A stretch of 64,000 nt of DNA from an uncultured Saprospiraceae bacterium (lineage in GTDB: Bacteria > Bacteroidota > Bacteroidia > Chitinophagales > Saprospiraceae): NCBI GenBank assembly GCA_937928045.1, contig CALFWO010000005.1:62001-126000 (forward strand). Reading direction: 5' to 3'. The notes beneath the pieces are model-generated. The model saw nothing but the letters and a program-made list of their open reading frames with translations. It searched no databases and was not told where the DNA came from. The position numbers and the translations under genes were made by a program. Shown here piece after piece: positions 53,606-62,547 of this stretch; position 1 is the stretch's first letter, and every line of letters starts with the position of its first letter.

Positions 53606-55036
53606 TTATTCCTCTGGTTTTCTCATTAAGGTATCCAAGTATCCTTTTATTAGCGCCTCTAAATCTCCAGTTCCTTTTAAGTCGCCAATCATGCCGTAAA
53701 GTGCGGCTGACCTTTTCCCTTCCACTCCTCCTTTTTTTAGGGCTAAATTCTGCACCTTTTGATAGGTTTGCGATGGTAAAATTTTGCGAAGAATTTTACT
53801 TGCACCGATTTGAATATTCTTATTAAGGGTGGCCAATGAAACGCGCTTTACCTTGGCAATACATTCCAATAGATCTTTTTTGAATTCTTCAATATAGTTT
53901 TCATGATTAGGACTCACAGAAATATGCAGACAAGCTGGATCTTGCTGGCGATCCATTAACCATCCTTTTAGATACATCTCATCGCCTAATTCATAAATAT
54001 CAAAACTGGTGGATCGGAAAGAGAAAATACAAATATCTGGAGATCCTACTACTTCAAGATCTGGAATTGCAGTGATAATATCCTGCAACTGTTTTGCCAC
54101 GCGCATAGAAATGGAAACTTCATTGTCATATCCTTTTCTACCCAATAGTTTCAAGGTCGTCCAAGCTACTGCGATTGCACCAGCCGGCCGAGTACCTGCG
54201 ATCGTAGGAGAACCATACATACCTCCAGGCCAGCCAGTATAAACATAAAATTGCGCCTTACGCAATTCTGGATCATTGTATAGTACAACAGAAGAACCTT
54301 TCGAAGCAAAACCATATTTGTGAATGTCTGCAGAAATAGATGTTACGCCAGGAACACTAAGATTGAACTTTGGAGCCTGCTCTAAAAAAGGCAATACAAA
54401 ACCTCCGACACAAGCATCGACATGCAAAAGTATATTTCGTTTTTTTGCTAACTGACCCAATGCCTCAATTGGATCAACAACACCTTGCGGATAAGATGGG
54501 GCAGATCCTACGATTAATATGGTATTTTCGTTCATCGCTGATTCCACTAATTTAGGATCAGCACGAAAGTCCTTTCCACATGGAACGATTACCGGTTTTA
54601 AAGAAAAATAATCACAAGCCTTATTGAAGGCAGGATGCGCGGAATTTGAAAATAATACCTCCGGCTGTTTGATTGTTGGTTTATGAATTTTACTCCATTC
54701 CTTTGCCGATTTCAAGGCCATCATAATACTTTCAGTGCCTCCAGAAGTCATAGATCCAACAGCGGAAGCTCCGCCACCTAATAAAGAAATACACATATCG
54801 ACGACTTCTCCTTCCAATTTTCTTAAGCTGGGAAAAGCTGCCGGATTCAATGCGTTTTCCGCAAAGTAAATCCGTTGTGCTTCTTGTAAACATTCGTAAA
54901 TGGCCGCAGATGGTTTATAGATATAGCTAAATGATCGACCATGTTCCCAGTCGAGGTCATTGCTCTTGTTATCTTTAAGCTGTTGGATTAAATCTTCAGC
55001 AACAGTTCCATTTTGTGGAAATTCATGTCTCGCCAT
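53606..55036 (-). CDS. PLP-dependent sphingosine-1-phosphate-lyase-like enzyme
   Basis: 476 residues of the group II decarboxylase/S1P lyase superfamily. S1P lyases cleave long-chain base phosphates into an aldehyde and phosphoethanolamine. Marks: NALNPAAFPSLRKLEGEVVDM near 80, GSMTSGGTESIMMALKSAKEW near 118 (cofactor phosphate), HVDACVGGFVLPF near 205, and the Schiff-base lysine in SISADIHKYGFASKGSS near 240; GWPGGMYGSPTIAGTRPAG near 270 is typical of the lyase rather than glutamate decarboxylase. Some Bacteroidota make sphingolipids, so a breakdown enzyme is plausible, but substrate assignment is inferred from family resemblance. Confidence 0.85.
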   Translation of the reverse strand: MARHEFPQNGTVAEDLIQQLKDNKSNDLDWEHGRSFSYIYKPSAAIYECLQEAQRIYFAENALNPAAFPSLRKLEGEVVDMCISLLGGGASAVGSMTSGGTESIMMALKSAKEWSKIHKPTIKQPEVLFSNSAHPAFNKACDYFSLKPVIVPCGKDFRADPKLVESAMNENTILIVGSAPSYPQGVVDPIEALGQLAKKRNILLHVDACVGGFVLPFLEQAPKFNLSVPGVTSISADIHKYGFASKGSSVVLYNDPELRKAQFYVYTGWPGGMYGSPTIAGTRPAGAIAVAWTTLKLLGRKGYDNEVSISMRVAKQLQDIITAIPDLEVVGSPDICIFSFRSTSFDIYELGDEMYLKGWLMDRQQDPACLHISVSPNHENYIEEFKKDLLECIAKVKRVSLATLNKNIQIGASKILRKILPSQTYQKVQNLALKKGGVEGKRSAALYGMIGDLKGTGDLEALIKGYLDTLMRKPEE

Positions 55037-55143
55037 TGGGGAAAGATAAGGAAAATGAAATTTTACCTCAGTTGGCTTTAATCAATAACTTTTTTGTTTT
55101 TTTGCATGATAATCGAATAAACAGATTCTAATACAATAACACA

Positions 55144-55899
55144 ATGGAAAATATTCTCACATTACTTTTATTAGTGCTACTTCAATGTGTACTTGGATTT
55201 GATAATCTTTTATACATCTCATTGGAGTCCAAACGAGCACCTGCTGACAAACAAGCTTATGTTCGAAAAGTGGGAATCTTTATTGCCATCGCCTTAAGAA
55301 TCGTTTTGCTATTCCTGTTGGTCAACCTAATAGAATATACACAGTCTGAACTTTTTGGATTTAATCAAGATGGTGTGCTGGAAGGTCATTTTAATGGCCA
55401 CAGTTTAATCGTATTGGCCGGTGGAATATTCATCATCTATACTTCGATAAAAGAAATTTGGCACATGATGAGGATGGAAGAGCATGAAGATGCTGCAAAT
55501 AAAAAGACTTCAACAGTTGCCAAGGTGATCATGTGGATTGTGATTATGAACCTTGTTTTTTCTTTTGATTCTATTCTTTCTGCAATAGCCTTGACAGATG
55601 TTTTCTGGGTAATGGCTGCAGCGATAGTTATCAGTGGATTTCTAATGGTTTACCTAGCGGATACCGTATCAAATTTTTTGGAAAAAAATAAAATGTATGA
55701 GGTTCTAGGGCTATTTGTCTTGTTCTTAGTGGGAATTATGCTTGTTACCGAAGGTGGACACCTTGCCCACCTAAAGATTTTAGGCAATGAAATCACGCCA
55801 ATGAATAAGACCACTTTTTACTTCATCCTCTTTATACTTGTAGTTGTGGATGTTGTTCAAGGAAGGTATCAGAAAAAATTAAGCGCAAGAAAACCTTAA
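55144..55899 (+). CDS. TerC-family integral membrane protein
   Basis: 251 residues with seven or so hydrophobic helices. The family marks are the intramembrane acidic motifs LLQCVLGFDNLLYISLES near 13-30 and MNLVFSFDSILSAIALTD near 133-150, where Asp residues probably coordinate a divalent metal. TerC/Alx-type proteins are linked to manganese export and to metal loading of exported proteins; the tellurite label is historical. There is no ter cluster here. The 3' end overlaps the convergent RidA gene by four bases. Confidence 0.88.
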   Translation: MENILTLLLLVLLQCVLGFDNLLYISLESKRAPADKQAYVRKVGIFIAIALRIVLLFLLVNLIEYTQSELFGFNQDGVLEGHFNGHSLIVLAGGIFIIYTSIKEIWHMMRMEEHEDAANKKTSTVAKVIMWIVIMNLVFSFDSILSAIALTDVFWVMAAAIVISGFLMVYLADTVSNFLEKNKMYEVLGLFVLFLVGIMLVTEGGHLAHLKILGNEITPMNKTTFYFILFILVVVDVVQGRYQKKLSARKP

Positions 55900-56318
55900 T
55901 CAATCCAAGCAACACATTTCAGCTCAATGGCAATTGGAGTAGGCAAGGAGTCTATTCCAACTGTCGTTCGACAAGGCTGATGATCTTTGAAATATTCAGC
56001 ATATATCTTATTGTAAACTCCAAAGTCTCTTTTCATATCAGTCAAAAAGACGGTGATGTCCACAAGATTTTCCCACTTAGCTCCAGAAGCTTCTAGGACT
56101 TTTTGAACATTCTGCAGAACCGAATGACACTGAGCAGCAAAATCGAACTCTGTATAGTTTCCAGCCTTGGATTGTACCAAACCTGGTACACCATCCGTCT
56201 CCGGATCTCTTGGCCCAATACCAGAAAGAAAGAGCAAATTTCCTACCTTTCGCGCGTGAGGATAAGCACCCACTGGCTTAGGGGCTGCTGAAGCTTGAAT
56301 TTTATTATTTTTATCCAT
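55896..56318 (-). CDS. RidA-family protein (2-aminomuconate-deaminase-like)
   Basis: 140 residues from ATG 56318 (MDKNNKIQ). RidA fold marks: APKPVGAYPHARKVGNLLFLSGIGPRDP, then FDFAAQCHSVLQNVQKVLEASGAKWENLVDITVFLTDM and QPCRTTVGIDSLPTPIAIELKCVA, with the substrate-binding Arg (PCRTTVG) near residue 116. RidA proteins hydrolyse reactive enamines or imines. This longer form with GPRDPETDGVPG resembles 2-aminomuconate deaminases of tryptophan breakdown, which would fit with the kynureninase elsewhere in the window, but the exact substrate is uncertain. Confidence 0.85.
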   Translation of the reverse strand: MDKNNKIQASAAPKPVGAYPHARKVGNLLFLSGIGPRDPETDGVPGLVQSKAGNYTEFDFAAQCHSVLQNVQKVLEASGAKWENLVDITVFLTDMKRDFGVYNKIYAEYFKDHQPCRTTVGIDSLPTPIAIELKCVAWID

Positions 56319-56485
56319 CCAAAGACCGAGTTTAATGTGAGCGTGCAAGATACAATTCTTGGGCTGACAAGGAGAGTTTGGGGCTTGAATAATAGTGGCC
56401 TATTATTCTACGTTTAGCTCTTGAAACCGTAACAAATGACCCTTAAATCCATATAATATTGGCAACAGTTTAACGACACAATACC

Positions 56486-57928
56486 ATGCGATTCATAGTT
56501 TTTAACTTATTCATAGGGCTTTTACTGTCATTACCGGCAATGGCCGTCCCAAATGTTCTCATCTCCGGAAAAATTAATTTTGGCAATCAAGTACAAAAAA
56601 TTGAAGTCACGGTTAATGAAAAGTACTTGAATGGAGATCTGACTAGTTATACTGGAACGCCTGACCGGGAAGGTCATTTCGCATTTAATATTGAACTGAA
56701 AGAAGCTCAGCTTGTCAGCATTCGATACAACAATAAGCGAGGAGTTTTATTCCTTGAACCAAGTGATACTTTGCACATTGAATTGAATGCTGCTCAATTT
56801 CCAAAGGGTATGCAGTTTGGTGGAAAAGGTGGAAAGAATAATGCCTATTTGGATAGCTATTACCAGAAAAACCCACCAGAATTAAATCAATTCAAATTAA
56901 AGCAGTATCAAACAGGAAATTACTGGTATGTGAATACACCGCAGATGGACCAATGGATGTTGGCCCAAACGCCTGTAATTTTTCGAGGGACCATGGACAA
57001 ACGCAAAATGGAAGCTCAATCCATGCTAGATTTGAATCGAGCGAATTACCCAGATGCGCTCACGCCAGCTTTTGTGGAGTTTATCAATACTGAGATCATC
57101 TATGATTGGGCATATCACTTGATGTTGTACGGTGTCGTTTTCAAAAACAAATATGGCATTACAAATGAGTATTTCGGATTTCTTCAGGAGACTCCGGTAG
57201 ATATTCCAACCATTGGTAACTATTGGTACCGTGAATTCTTAAAAGGATATTTTGAAAAAAAGTTTAAGGACCAAGGCGAAGTTGGAACACCAGAGTTAGA
57301 GAAATATAAGCTGGCTCAAGAATTTTTGACCGATAAGTCTTTGTATTATTTTCAGTCAGAAATGATTGCCAAAGGATTTAGATCTAATGAGCCAATGAAT
57401 ATGGTTAGCAAGTATTTTGAATTTTCCGAGGTTAATCCTTACGCCCACTTTGGTGAAAAGGCGGCAGCAAATTTTGAGGAAGCAGTGAAATTTGCAAGTG
57501 GAAGTCCTGCACCAGGATTTAGCTTGATAAATGCAGGTGGAGAAACGGTTGGCCTAGAAGATATGCGCGGTAATGTAGTCTATTTAAACTTTTGGGCAAG
57601 TTGGTGTAAACCATGCATTCAAAAAATGGACAAGTTAAAATCCATTCAGCCAATACTTGAAAAAGAAGGCGTGAAATTTGTAAATATATCTTTGGATAAA
57701 ACAAAAGAAGCTTGGGCTTCCGCTTTAAATAGATACCAGTTCAATAATTCGGGTATTCACTTGTTTGCAAATTCAGAAATTGAATCAGGGATTGCTTCGG
57801 AATATGGCGTAAGGATCTTACCGCAATATTATATCATCAATAAAGATGGTGCCTTTGCAACCAAGCCAAAGAAAAAAGACATTCTAGCCATTCAACAAAC
57901 GCTCAAGGAACTTAACCGACAAAATTGA
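56486..57928 (+). CDS. TlpA-like thioredoxin-fold protein
   Basis: 480 residues with signal peptide MRFIVFNLFIGLLLSLPAMA. The N-terminal 330 residues form a beta-rich domain and a helical linker as in Bacteroidota TlpA/AhpC-TSA proteins. The C-terminal thioredoxin fold (about 345-480) starts ASGSPAPGFSLINAGGETVGL and has the redox site YLNFWASWCKPCIQKMDKL (CKPC) near 372, with the cis-Pro region RILPQYYIINKDG. A periplasmic disulfide reductase role is expected. The stop overlaps the TTG start of the TonB-like gene by four bases (TTGA), indicating coupling. Confidence 0.9.
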   Translation: MRFIVFNLFIGLLLSLPAMAVPNVLISGKINFGNQVQKIEVTVNEKYLNGDLTSYTGTPDREGHFAFNIELKEAQLVSIRYNNKRGVLFLEPSDTLHIELNAAQFPKGMQFGGKGGKNNAYLDSYYQKNPPELNQFKLKQYQTGNYWYVNTPQMDQWMLAQTPVIFRGTMDKRKMEAQSMLDLNRANYPDALTPAFVEFINTEIIYDWAYHLMLYGVVFKNKYGITNEYFGFLQETPVDIPTIGNYWYREFLKGYFEKKFKDQGEVGTPELEKYKLAQEFLTDKSLYYFQSEMIAKGFRSNEPMNMVSKYFEFSEVNPYAHFGEKAAANFEEAVKFASGSPAPGFSLINAGGETVGLEDMRGNVVYLNFWASWCKPCIQKMDKLKSIQPILEKEGVKFVNISLDKTKEAWASALNRYQFNNSGIHLFANSEIESGIASEYGVRILPQYYIINKDGAFATKPKKKDILAIQQTLKELNRQN

Positions 57929-58671
57929 TTAAATACTTCTTTCTTCCTGCTTTATTTTTTTTCGGCTTAATCAATCTTCCACTTCAAGCACAGATTGCAG
58001 AGGGTGAATCCATGCCAGTGTATGGCGATTGTAAAGGGGGGAAAAAAAGTGAGGTAACCAATTGCTCCAATCAAAACCTCATCAACTTTATCTCTGCTAA
58101 TCTTGAGTATCCACCTGCCGCTTCCATGGAGCAGATAGAAGGAACTGTTGTTTTGGGTTTTACTATAAATGAAAATGGGGCAGTTACCGAAGCAGAAGTA
58201 ATACGAGATATTGGTGGAGGATGTGGAGCAGAAGGTTTAAGACTGCTTGAAATGATGCCGAATTGGAAGCCAGGTATCAAAGACGGCCTGCCAGTGAAGG
58301 TTAATTTGAAACTTCCTATTTCCTTTAACTTAGGAAATGAACGCCCCGAACCGGACCAAGCTTATAGAATCTTGTGGGGAACTATATCCAATCGATCAAC
58401 AATAACCCCCGCAGAATTAAACGCCAATCTTATTGCCCAAGTATTTGTCTTAGATGAGTCAGGGAATAAAATTCCAATGAATGAATTGCTATTCTCCATC
58501 ACCAAAAAGCGGCGCTACCAAGATGCCTCTTCCACTGGAGCCATCACCGCAGACATGAAAGCATTGGTGCAAAAGGTAAAACAAAAGCAAATATTCACCG
58601 CAGTTGCAACTGTACAAGTAGATGGTCGTTTTGTATTTGTAGAAAAGGAATGGGAAGTGGTGAAAGAGTAG
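57925..58671 (+). CDS. TonB C-terminal domain protein with extra C-terminal domain
   Basis: 248 residues starting at TTG 57925, embedded in the TGA of tlpA. A signal peptide (YFFLPALFFFGLINLPLQA) leads to a TonB C-terminal domain at about 50-130: LINFISANLEYPPAASMEQIEGTVVLGFTINENGAVTEAEVIRDIGGGC, ending MPNWKPGIKDGLPVKVNLKLPISF. No N-terminal membrane anchor of the usual TonB or BlaR type is present, so it is an exported TonB-like domain, not a classical energiser. The last 100 residues form a second unrecognised domain (YRILWGTISNRSTIT to the end). Confidence 0.82.
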   Translation: MIKYFFLPALFFFGLINLPLQAQIAEGESMPVYGDCKGGKKSEVTNCSNQNLINFISANLEYPPAASMEQIEGTVVLGFTINENGAVTEAEVIRDIGGGCGAEGLRLLEMMPNWKPGIKDGLPVKVNLKLPISFNLGNERPEPDQAYRILWGTISNRSTITPAELNANLIAQVFVLDESGNKIPMNELLFSITKKRRYQDASSTGAITADMKALVQKVKQKQIFTAVATVQVDGRFVFVEKEWEVVKE

Positions 58672-58888
58672 TTTGCATAATATCCTTAAAGAAGTCGCTT
58701 AAATTTTCAATTAATTTTTAGTGAATTAGTATTTACAACAATTGTTGCATTGAGGTTGATGTATATTTCTTGATAGTGCGCTACGAAATTCTCCACCTCT
58801 TGCCTTAAAAATATATATTGTTATATTGGGAATGAGTTATGACGTAAATTATTCATAAATTTTAGATCAACTTCCAAAAATTAGAACT

Positions 58889-59239
58889 ATGTCTTCTTCC
58901 AAATTTGACGAACATCTGGACAAATGCATGGCCCAAGCCGATAAATTAGGGCTAAATGTAGAGCGCAAACTTATGCATCGCGTTTTACTCAGCTTAGGAC
59001 CAACGATATACAATCGTGATAGTTCGACTGTTGCTGCTAGTGATCCTGAGGAGATGGCTTATGTAAAAAATAATTTTTTGAAAAAGAAATTAGGGATGAC
59101 GGATGATGATGAAATGGATGGGGTGTTGTTGAAGGTGAAGGAGGAGATGAAGGAAAGAGGAACCCCTCAAAAATTTAGAGCAGTATTTTATGTATCTATT
59201 GTTTTAAAGCTGAAATTAGACTTGGAATCAATTTTTTAA
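58889..59239 (+). CDS. DUF2853 family protein
   Basis: 116 residues matching the small DUF2853 family throughout: FDEHLDKCMAQADKLGLNVERKLMHRVLLSLGPTIYNRDSSTVAASDPEE, then VKNNFLKKKLGM and RAVFYVSIVLKLKL. The family is cytoplasmic, helical and of unknown role. The last 12 bases overlap the 3' end of the convergent CHAT gene. The preceding 217 bases (58672-58888) contain no other visible gene. Confidence 0.85.
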   Translation: MSSSKFDEHLDKCMAQADKLGLNVERKLMHRVLLSLGPTIYNRDSSTVAASDPEEMAYVKNNFLKKKLGMTDDDEMDGVLLKVKEEMKERGTPQKFRAVFYVSIVLKLKLDLESIF

Positions 59240-62011
59240 TTTGTATAGTAGTCCTAAAGCTCCTAAGATTAAAAATAGAATTAGTAGCACTAAAGTGTTG
59301 GAATTTCTTTTTTTAAATATGATATCCGAATTACCAGTCGCTGTAAGACCCGCCCAATAAAATGGATGTTTTAATTCGTTTGGCATTGTGTTTAGGAAAT
59401 TAATTTGGGCAACTCTTAAAGAATTTGAAATGGATTTTCCTTCGTCTAACTTTTGATAAAATGAATCAAAAATTTCTTTCATGGAGTAATCACTTGCATC
59501 CCATAAGTTTGAAATAACTACAGATGCTCCATTTCTGAAAAAATTATTCGCTAAGGTCATTTTCCCTTCTCCCTGAATAGTTTTTCCTCTTCCGGAGTTA
59601 CAGGCACTTAGAACTACCAAATTGGTTGAGTTGTTTTTAGGGAATATTTCATTAACTTCCACAAGTTCAAATGAATCTTTTATTCCGGTTGATAAAACGA
59701 GGTTAGTTGTTTTGTCTGAATTTTGTCCAGTGATAGTGTGAGTAGCAAAATGAATGATGTTGGATTCCTTAAAGTATTTTATTATATTTTCTTCAGTAGA
59801 TCTCTCTTCTAGCAAAACCGTAGTTTTTATATTTTGTTCAATGGACTTTACTTCCTCAATATTGTAAATTAATTTAGACAAATCATTTCTGATCAGCGAT
59901 CCACTTTTTGAAGAATTGAATTTTGGTGCAACAGCTAATACGTTAGGATTGCTTGTTTTATCCGATTTTTTACGGTTCAAAATATAGGAGCCTATAGATG
60001 GAGAGTAGGAGAAATTGTATTTGTGAATTAACCATTCATAGCTACTAAAATTTGTTATATCTTTTGGAGTATTTGAAATAAGTGCACCGAAAGGAATATC
60101 AAAAAGACTTGCATGCGGAATGATAACAACATTTTGAGTTATTCGACTTTCTAAAGGTTCGATTAGTAATTTATAGAGATTATGATTGACGGAGACATAA
60201 TTTTTGTAGTTTTTAGCTTCCGGCGAAATATGAAAATCATCTAATTTTGATATAGCATGTTTTAAATAGTTAGTAGAGTCAATGGCGACACGATTAAAAT
60301 AATTTCCATTTGCACTAATTACCATTGAGTACAAAAAATTTCTATACACTATGTAGCTTATGAAAGTTTCATCTTTCGCATGAGCAATCTTTTGAATTTC
60401 TTTGAATGATACTGAATTAAGCGATTTGATCTCATCAAAAAAGTGACTGAAATTATTTTGAATAGAATCGATTAATATTTTGTAATCAACTCTTTTCTTT
60501 AAAATCTGTAAAGTAGCATTGTAGCAAATTGATTCATTTTTTTTTCGAATCAGTAGTTTAGCTTTGAGATTGAGGATTTCATTTCTTAATGTATTTTCTT
60601 TCTTAAGAATAGGGATGTCATTTGAGTTATCAAAAAAAATATTGTCACGACTTGTGTAATGGTTGAATATAAATGACTTGTAATTTTCGAAAAAGTCGAA
60701 AATTATTTCGAAAGGAATGATTTGGTTCTTGCCTTGATAGTAGTCCCAAAGGAATAGAATTTTTTCTCCAAAAGCTATTAGGTCTTCTTCGGAAAATTTC
60801 AAGTCTGAAAGGTTTTCGTTCCCAAAGTAAATTTTCGTTTTTAAATTGTCAATAGAGGATTTACTGTACGACCAAAGCTTATTTGTCAAATCAAGTGTTG
60901 AATCTCTAACTTGTTGGTTAAATAATTGGATTAAAAGAAATTCTATCATATTTCTTTTCAACTCCATAAAGCTATATGGCTCAAATAATTCAGCATTTAA
61001 ATGCTTTATTCCTTCCTCTCCGTTTTTCGCGGCAAGTTTTAGTTCATTACTGTCCATGTAGTTCATTCCCTGAAACAACAAAACCTTAGCCCGCAAAACT
61101 GGTACCCCTTTAAACCTCTCGCTCAGCGCCAAAGCCTCATCACTTACTTTTTGCTCTTCCTCAACTTCCCCGGCAAATAAATGATAATAGGATTTGTTCA
61201 ACAAAAATGAAATATATGTCGCAGTATCGATCGGAGATTGCTGATTTAATAATTGTTGCGCCTTGCTCACATGATAATCAAGCCTAGATTGATTTCCTAA
61301 AAATAGATGTAGCCTTATACTCAAAGTGTGAGCTCGAGCCAAGGTCTTGCCATCTGTCAATGGATTTTCCCGATACCAATTTTGGATTGAATCCATCAAA
61401 CCTAAGGCGGCATCATTTTCATATTGCATTGTTTTTACCACACCTTTTACATACAACATCTCAGCGAACAATTGGGAATCTTGCATGCCTGCTTGCAGCA
61501 AGTGATAGCCAATCAAATCTACCCATTCTAATGCCAAGTCATATTGCAGTTTGTCAATATAACTCATAGCTACTATTTCTAAAATTCTTGATAGTGCTTT
61601 AGGGTTCTCTGAAATCCTTCGATCTAATGCAAATAATAATTTTTTCCCATATACCAATACAGAGTCTGGCAATCCCATCTCATGATAGGCGTTACAAAGA
61701 AGTTCCCAATTCTTTAATATTAAATTTGAATCTATAGAAGGGTCGTTGCCATAATTTTTCTCCAACGCTTGACCATATAGAATGGCCCGCTTATATTCAA
61801 ATTGAGAAAAATAATTGGAAGATATATTTTGTAATTGGCAGCGAATGTTATCCGTCTCGGAAGTGGAAAGTAAATCTTTGAGAAAAATAGCATCTCCATG
61901 TTCGCTGATCTTAGAGTAATCTATAGTAACTAGGCCGCAATCCTGACCAAGTAGGTTTACAGAAAGAAAAGTAAAAATGAAAATCAAATGGAGACCATAA
62001 GTCTTTCTCAT
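59228..62011 (-). CDS. Exported TPR-CHAT protease-like protein with C-terminal membrane anchor
   Basis: 927 residues from ATG 62011, which supplies the signal peptide MRKTYGLHLIFIFTFLSVNLLG. Residues 60-420 are TPR-like helices. The CHAT domain (caspase-like protease) occupies about 600-895 with the catalytic His in IIHFATHTITG (H758) and Cys in VVLSACNSGRG (C804), followed by GEGKMTLANNFFRNGASVVISNLW. A single span, TLVLLILFLILGALGLLY, ends the chain. Signal peptide plus C-terminal anchor place the protease domain outside the cytoplasm. Substrate unknown; TPR-CHAT proteins in other systems (for example Craspase) are activated by partner proteins. Confidence 0.9.
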   Translation of the reverse strand: MRKTYGLHLIFIFTFLSVNLLGQDCGLVTIDYSKISEHGDAIFLKDLLSTSETDNIRCQLQNISSNYFSQFEYKRAILYGQALEKNYGNDPSIDSNLILKNWELLCNAYHEMGLPDSVLVYGKKLLFALDRRISENPKALSRILEIVAMSYIDKLQYDLALEWVDLIGYHLLQAGMQDSQLFAEMLYVKGVVKTMQYENDAALGLMDSIQNWYRENPLTDGKTLARAHTLSIRLHLFLGNQSRLDYHVSKAQQLLNQQSPIDTATYISFLLNKSYYHLFAGEVEEEQKVSDEALALSERFKGVPVLRAKVLLFQGMNYMDSNELKLAAKNGEEGIKHLNAELFEPYSFMELKRNMIEFLLIQLFNQQVRDSTLDLTNKLWSYSKSSIDNLKTKIYFGNENLSDLKFSEEDLIAFGEKILFLWDYYQGKNQIIPFEIIFDFFENYKSFIFNHYTSRDNIFFDNSNDIPILKKENTLRNEILNLKAKLLIRKKNESICYNATLQILKKRVDYKILIDSIQNNFSHFFDEIKSLNSVSFKEIQKIAHAKDETFISYIVYRNFLYSMVISANGNYFNRVAIDSTNYLKHAISKLDDFHISPEAKNYKNYVSVNHNLYKLLIEPLESRITQNVVIIPHASLFDIPFGALISNTPKDITNFSSYEWLIHKYNFSYSPSIGSYILNRKKSDKTSNPNVLAVAPKFNSSKSGSLIRNDLSKLIYNIEEVKSIEQNIKTTVLLEERSTEENIIKYFKESNIIHFATHTITGQNSDKTTNLVLSTGIKDSFELVEVNEIFPKNNSTNLVVLSACNSGRGKTIQGEGKMTLANNFFRNGASVVISNLWDASDYSMKEIFDSFYQKLDEGKSISNSLRVAQINFLNTMPNELKHPFYWAGLTATGNSDIIFKKRNSNTLVLLILFLILGALGLLYKLKN

Positions 62012-62121
62012 TTCAGGAAGTTTATAAAACAATATACCAACTGAATGCAAGAAAAACGAATGGGTACAATCCCATTTAAAATCAAAAAAGCAAAAACATT
62101 GTTATGGGAGGGTAAAAAAAA

Positions 62122-62277
62122 AGCGAGCATGGATCAATTTTACCCCCCAATAAAAAGATCCTACTCGCTAGTTTAAGGTCACTTCTGACCTCAAGATTTT
62201 TGCATTATATCCCTACTGATTACTGTTCGAAATATTGTTAACCAGGGGAGGGCAACATTCCTTACAGAGGGGGGAAT
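62122..62277 (+). ncRNA. Candidate structured RNA element, copy 1 of 2
   Basis: Three hairpins. A: AGCGAG (62122-62127) with CTCGCT (62164-62169), and GGATC (62131-62135) with GATCC (62157-62161), closing a loop that contains AATTTTACCCCCCAATA (62136-62152). B: AGGTCA/TGACCT with a CTTC tetraloop (62176-62191), followed by T5. C: ATTCC (62257-62261) with GGAAT (62273-62277), loop containing CAGAGGGG. The same three-part layout recurs at 62322-62449. The strand is uncertain: on the minus strand hairpin A is followed by nine T, as in a terminator. Confidence 0.55.
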
Positions 62278-62290
62278 CACAAAAACCAGT

Positions 62291-62322
62291 TTTGTACGGT
62301 TAATACTAATATTTTCAATTTG
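62291..62322 (+). promoter_or_regulatory. Promoter-like sequence before RNA element copy 2
   Basis: TTTG at 62291-62294 and TCAATTTG at 62315-62322 are 20 bases apart; the second matches TAnnTTTG at all fixed positions but one. Transcription would begin near 62324-62328, just where hairpin A of copy 2 begins. Confidence 0.45.
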
Positions 62323-62449
62323 TAGTGAGCAAGGAGGCCAATTTTACCCCCCAATATAACTGGCCTCACTCACTACGTATAAGACCGCATTTGGCCTTAG
62401 TTTCTAAGTGTCGTTTTGCTCAAATGATTCCTTTTGCAGAGGGCGGAAT
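62322..62449 (+). ncRNA. Candidate structured RNA element, copy 2 of 2
   Basis: Hairpin A: GTAGTGAG (62322-62329) with CTCACTAC (62369-62376) and GAGGCCA (62334-62340) with TGGCCTC (62361-62367), loop containing AATTTTACCCCCCAATA (62340-62356), identical to copy 1 although the stems differ. Hairpin B: AAG-CC/GG-CTT at 62381-62398. Hairpin C: ATTCC (62427-62431) with GGAAT (62445-62449), loop with CAGAGGGC. Paired stems of unrelated sequence around an invariant loop argue for conserved RNA structure. A promoter-like sequence ends where the element begins. Confidence 0.6.
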
Positions 62450-62547
62450 TGGTCAAGACGTCAGTAAATTTTTTTCCGATTATATCCCGGATAACTTTCA
62501 AACATCTCCCATTTGAGGACATCTACTATTAGGCAAAGACTATGCCA

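Noticed and set aside
55144-55899. TerC as part of a tellurite-resistance or phage-defence ter cluster
   Set aside because: No other ter genes are in the window; the protein stands alone between metabolic genes.
62136-62356. Two identical 17-base segments as a possible CRISPR or direct-repeat array
   Set aside because: Only two copies, about 204 bases apart, each embedded in its own hairpin; no spacer-repeat periodicity and no cas genes.
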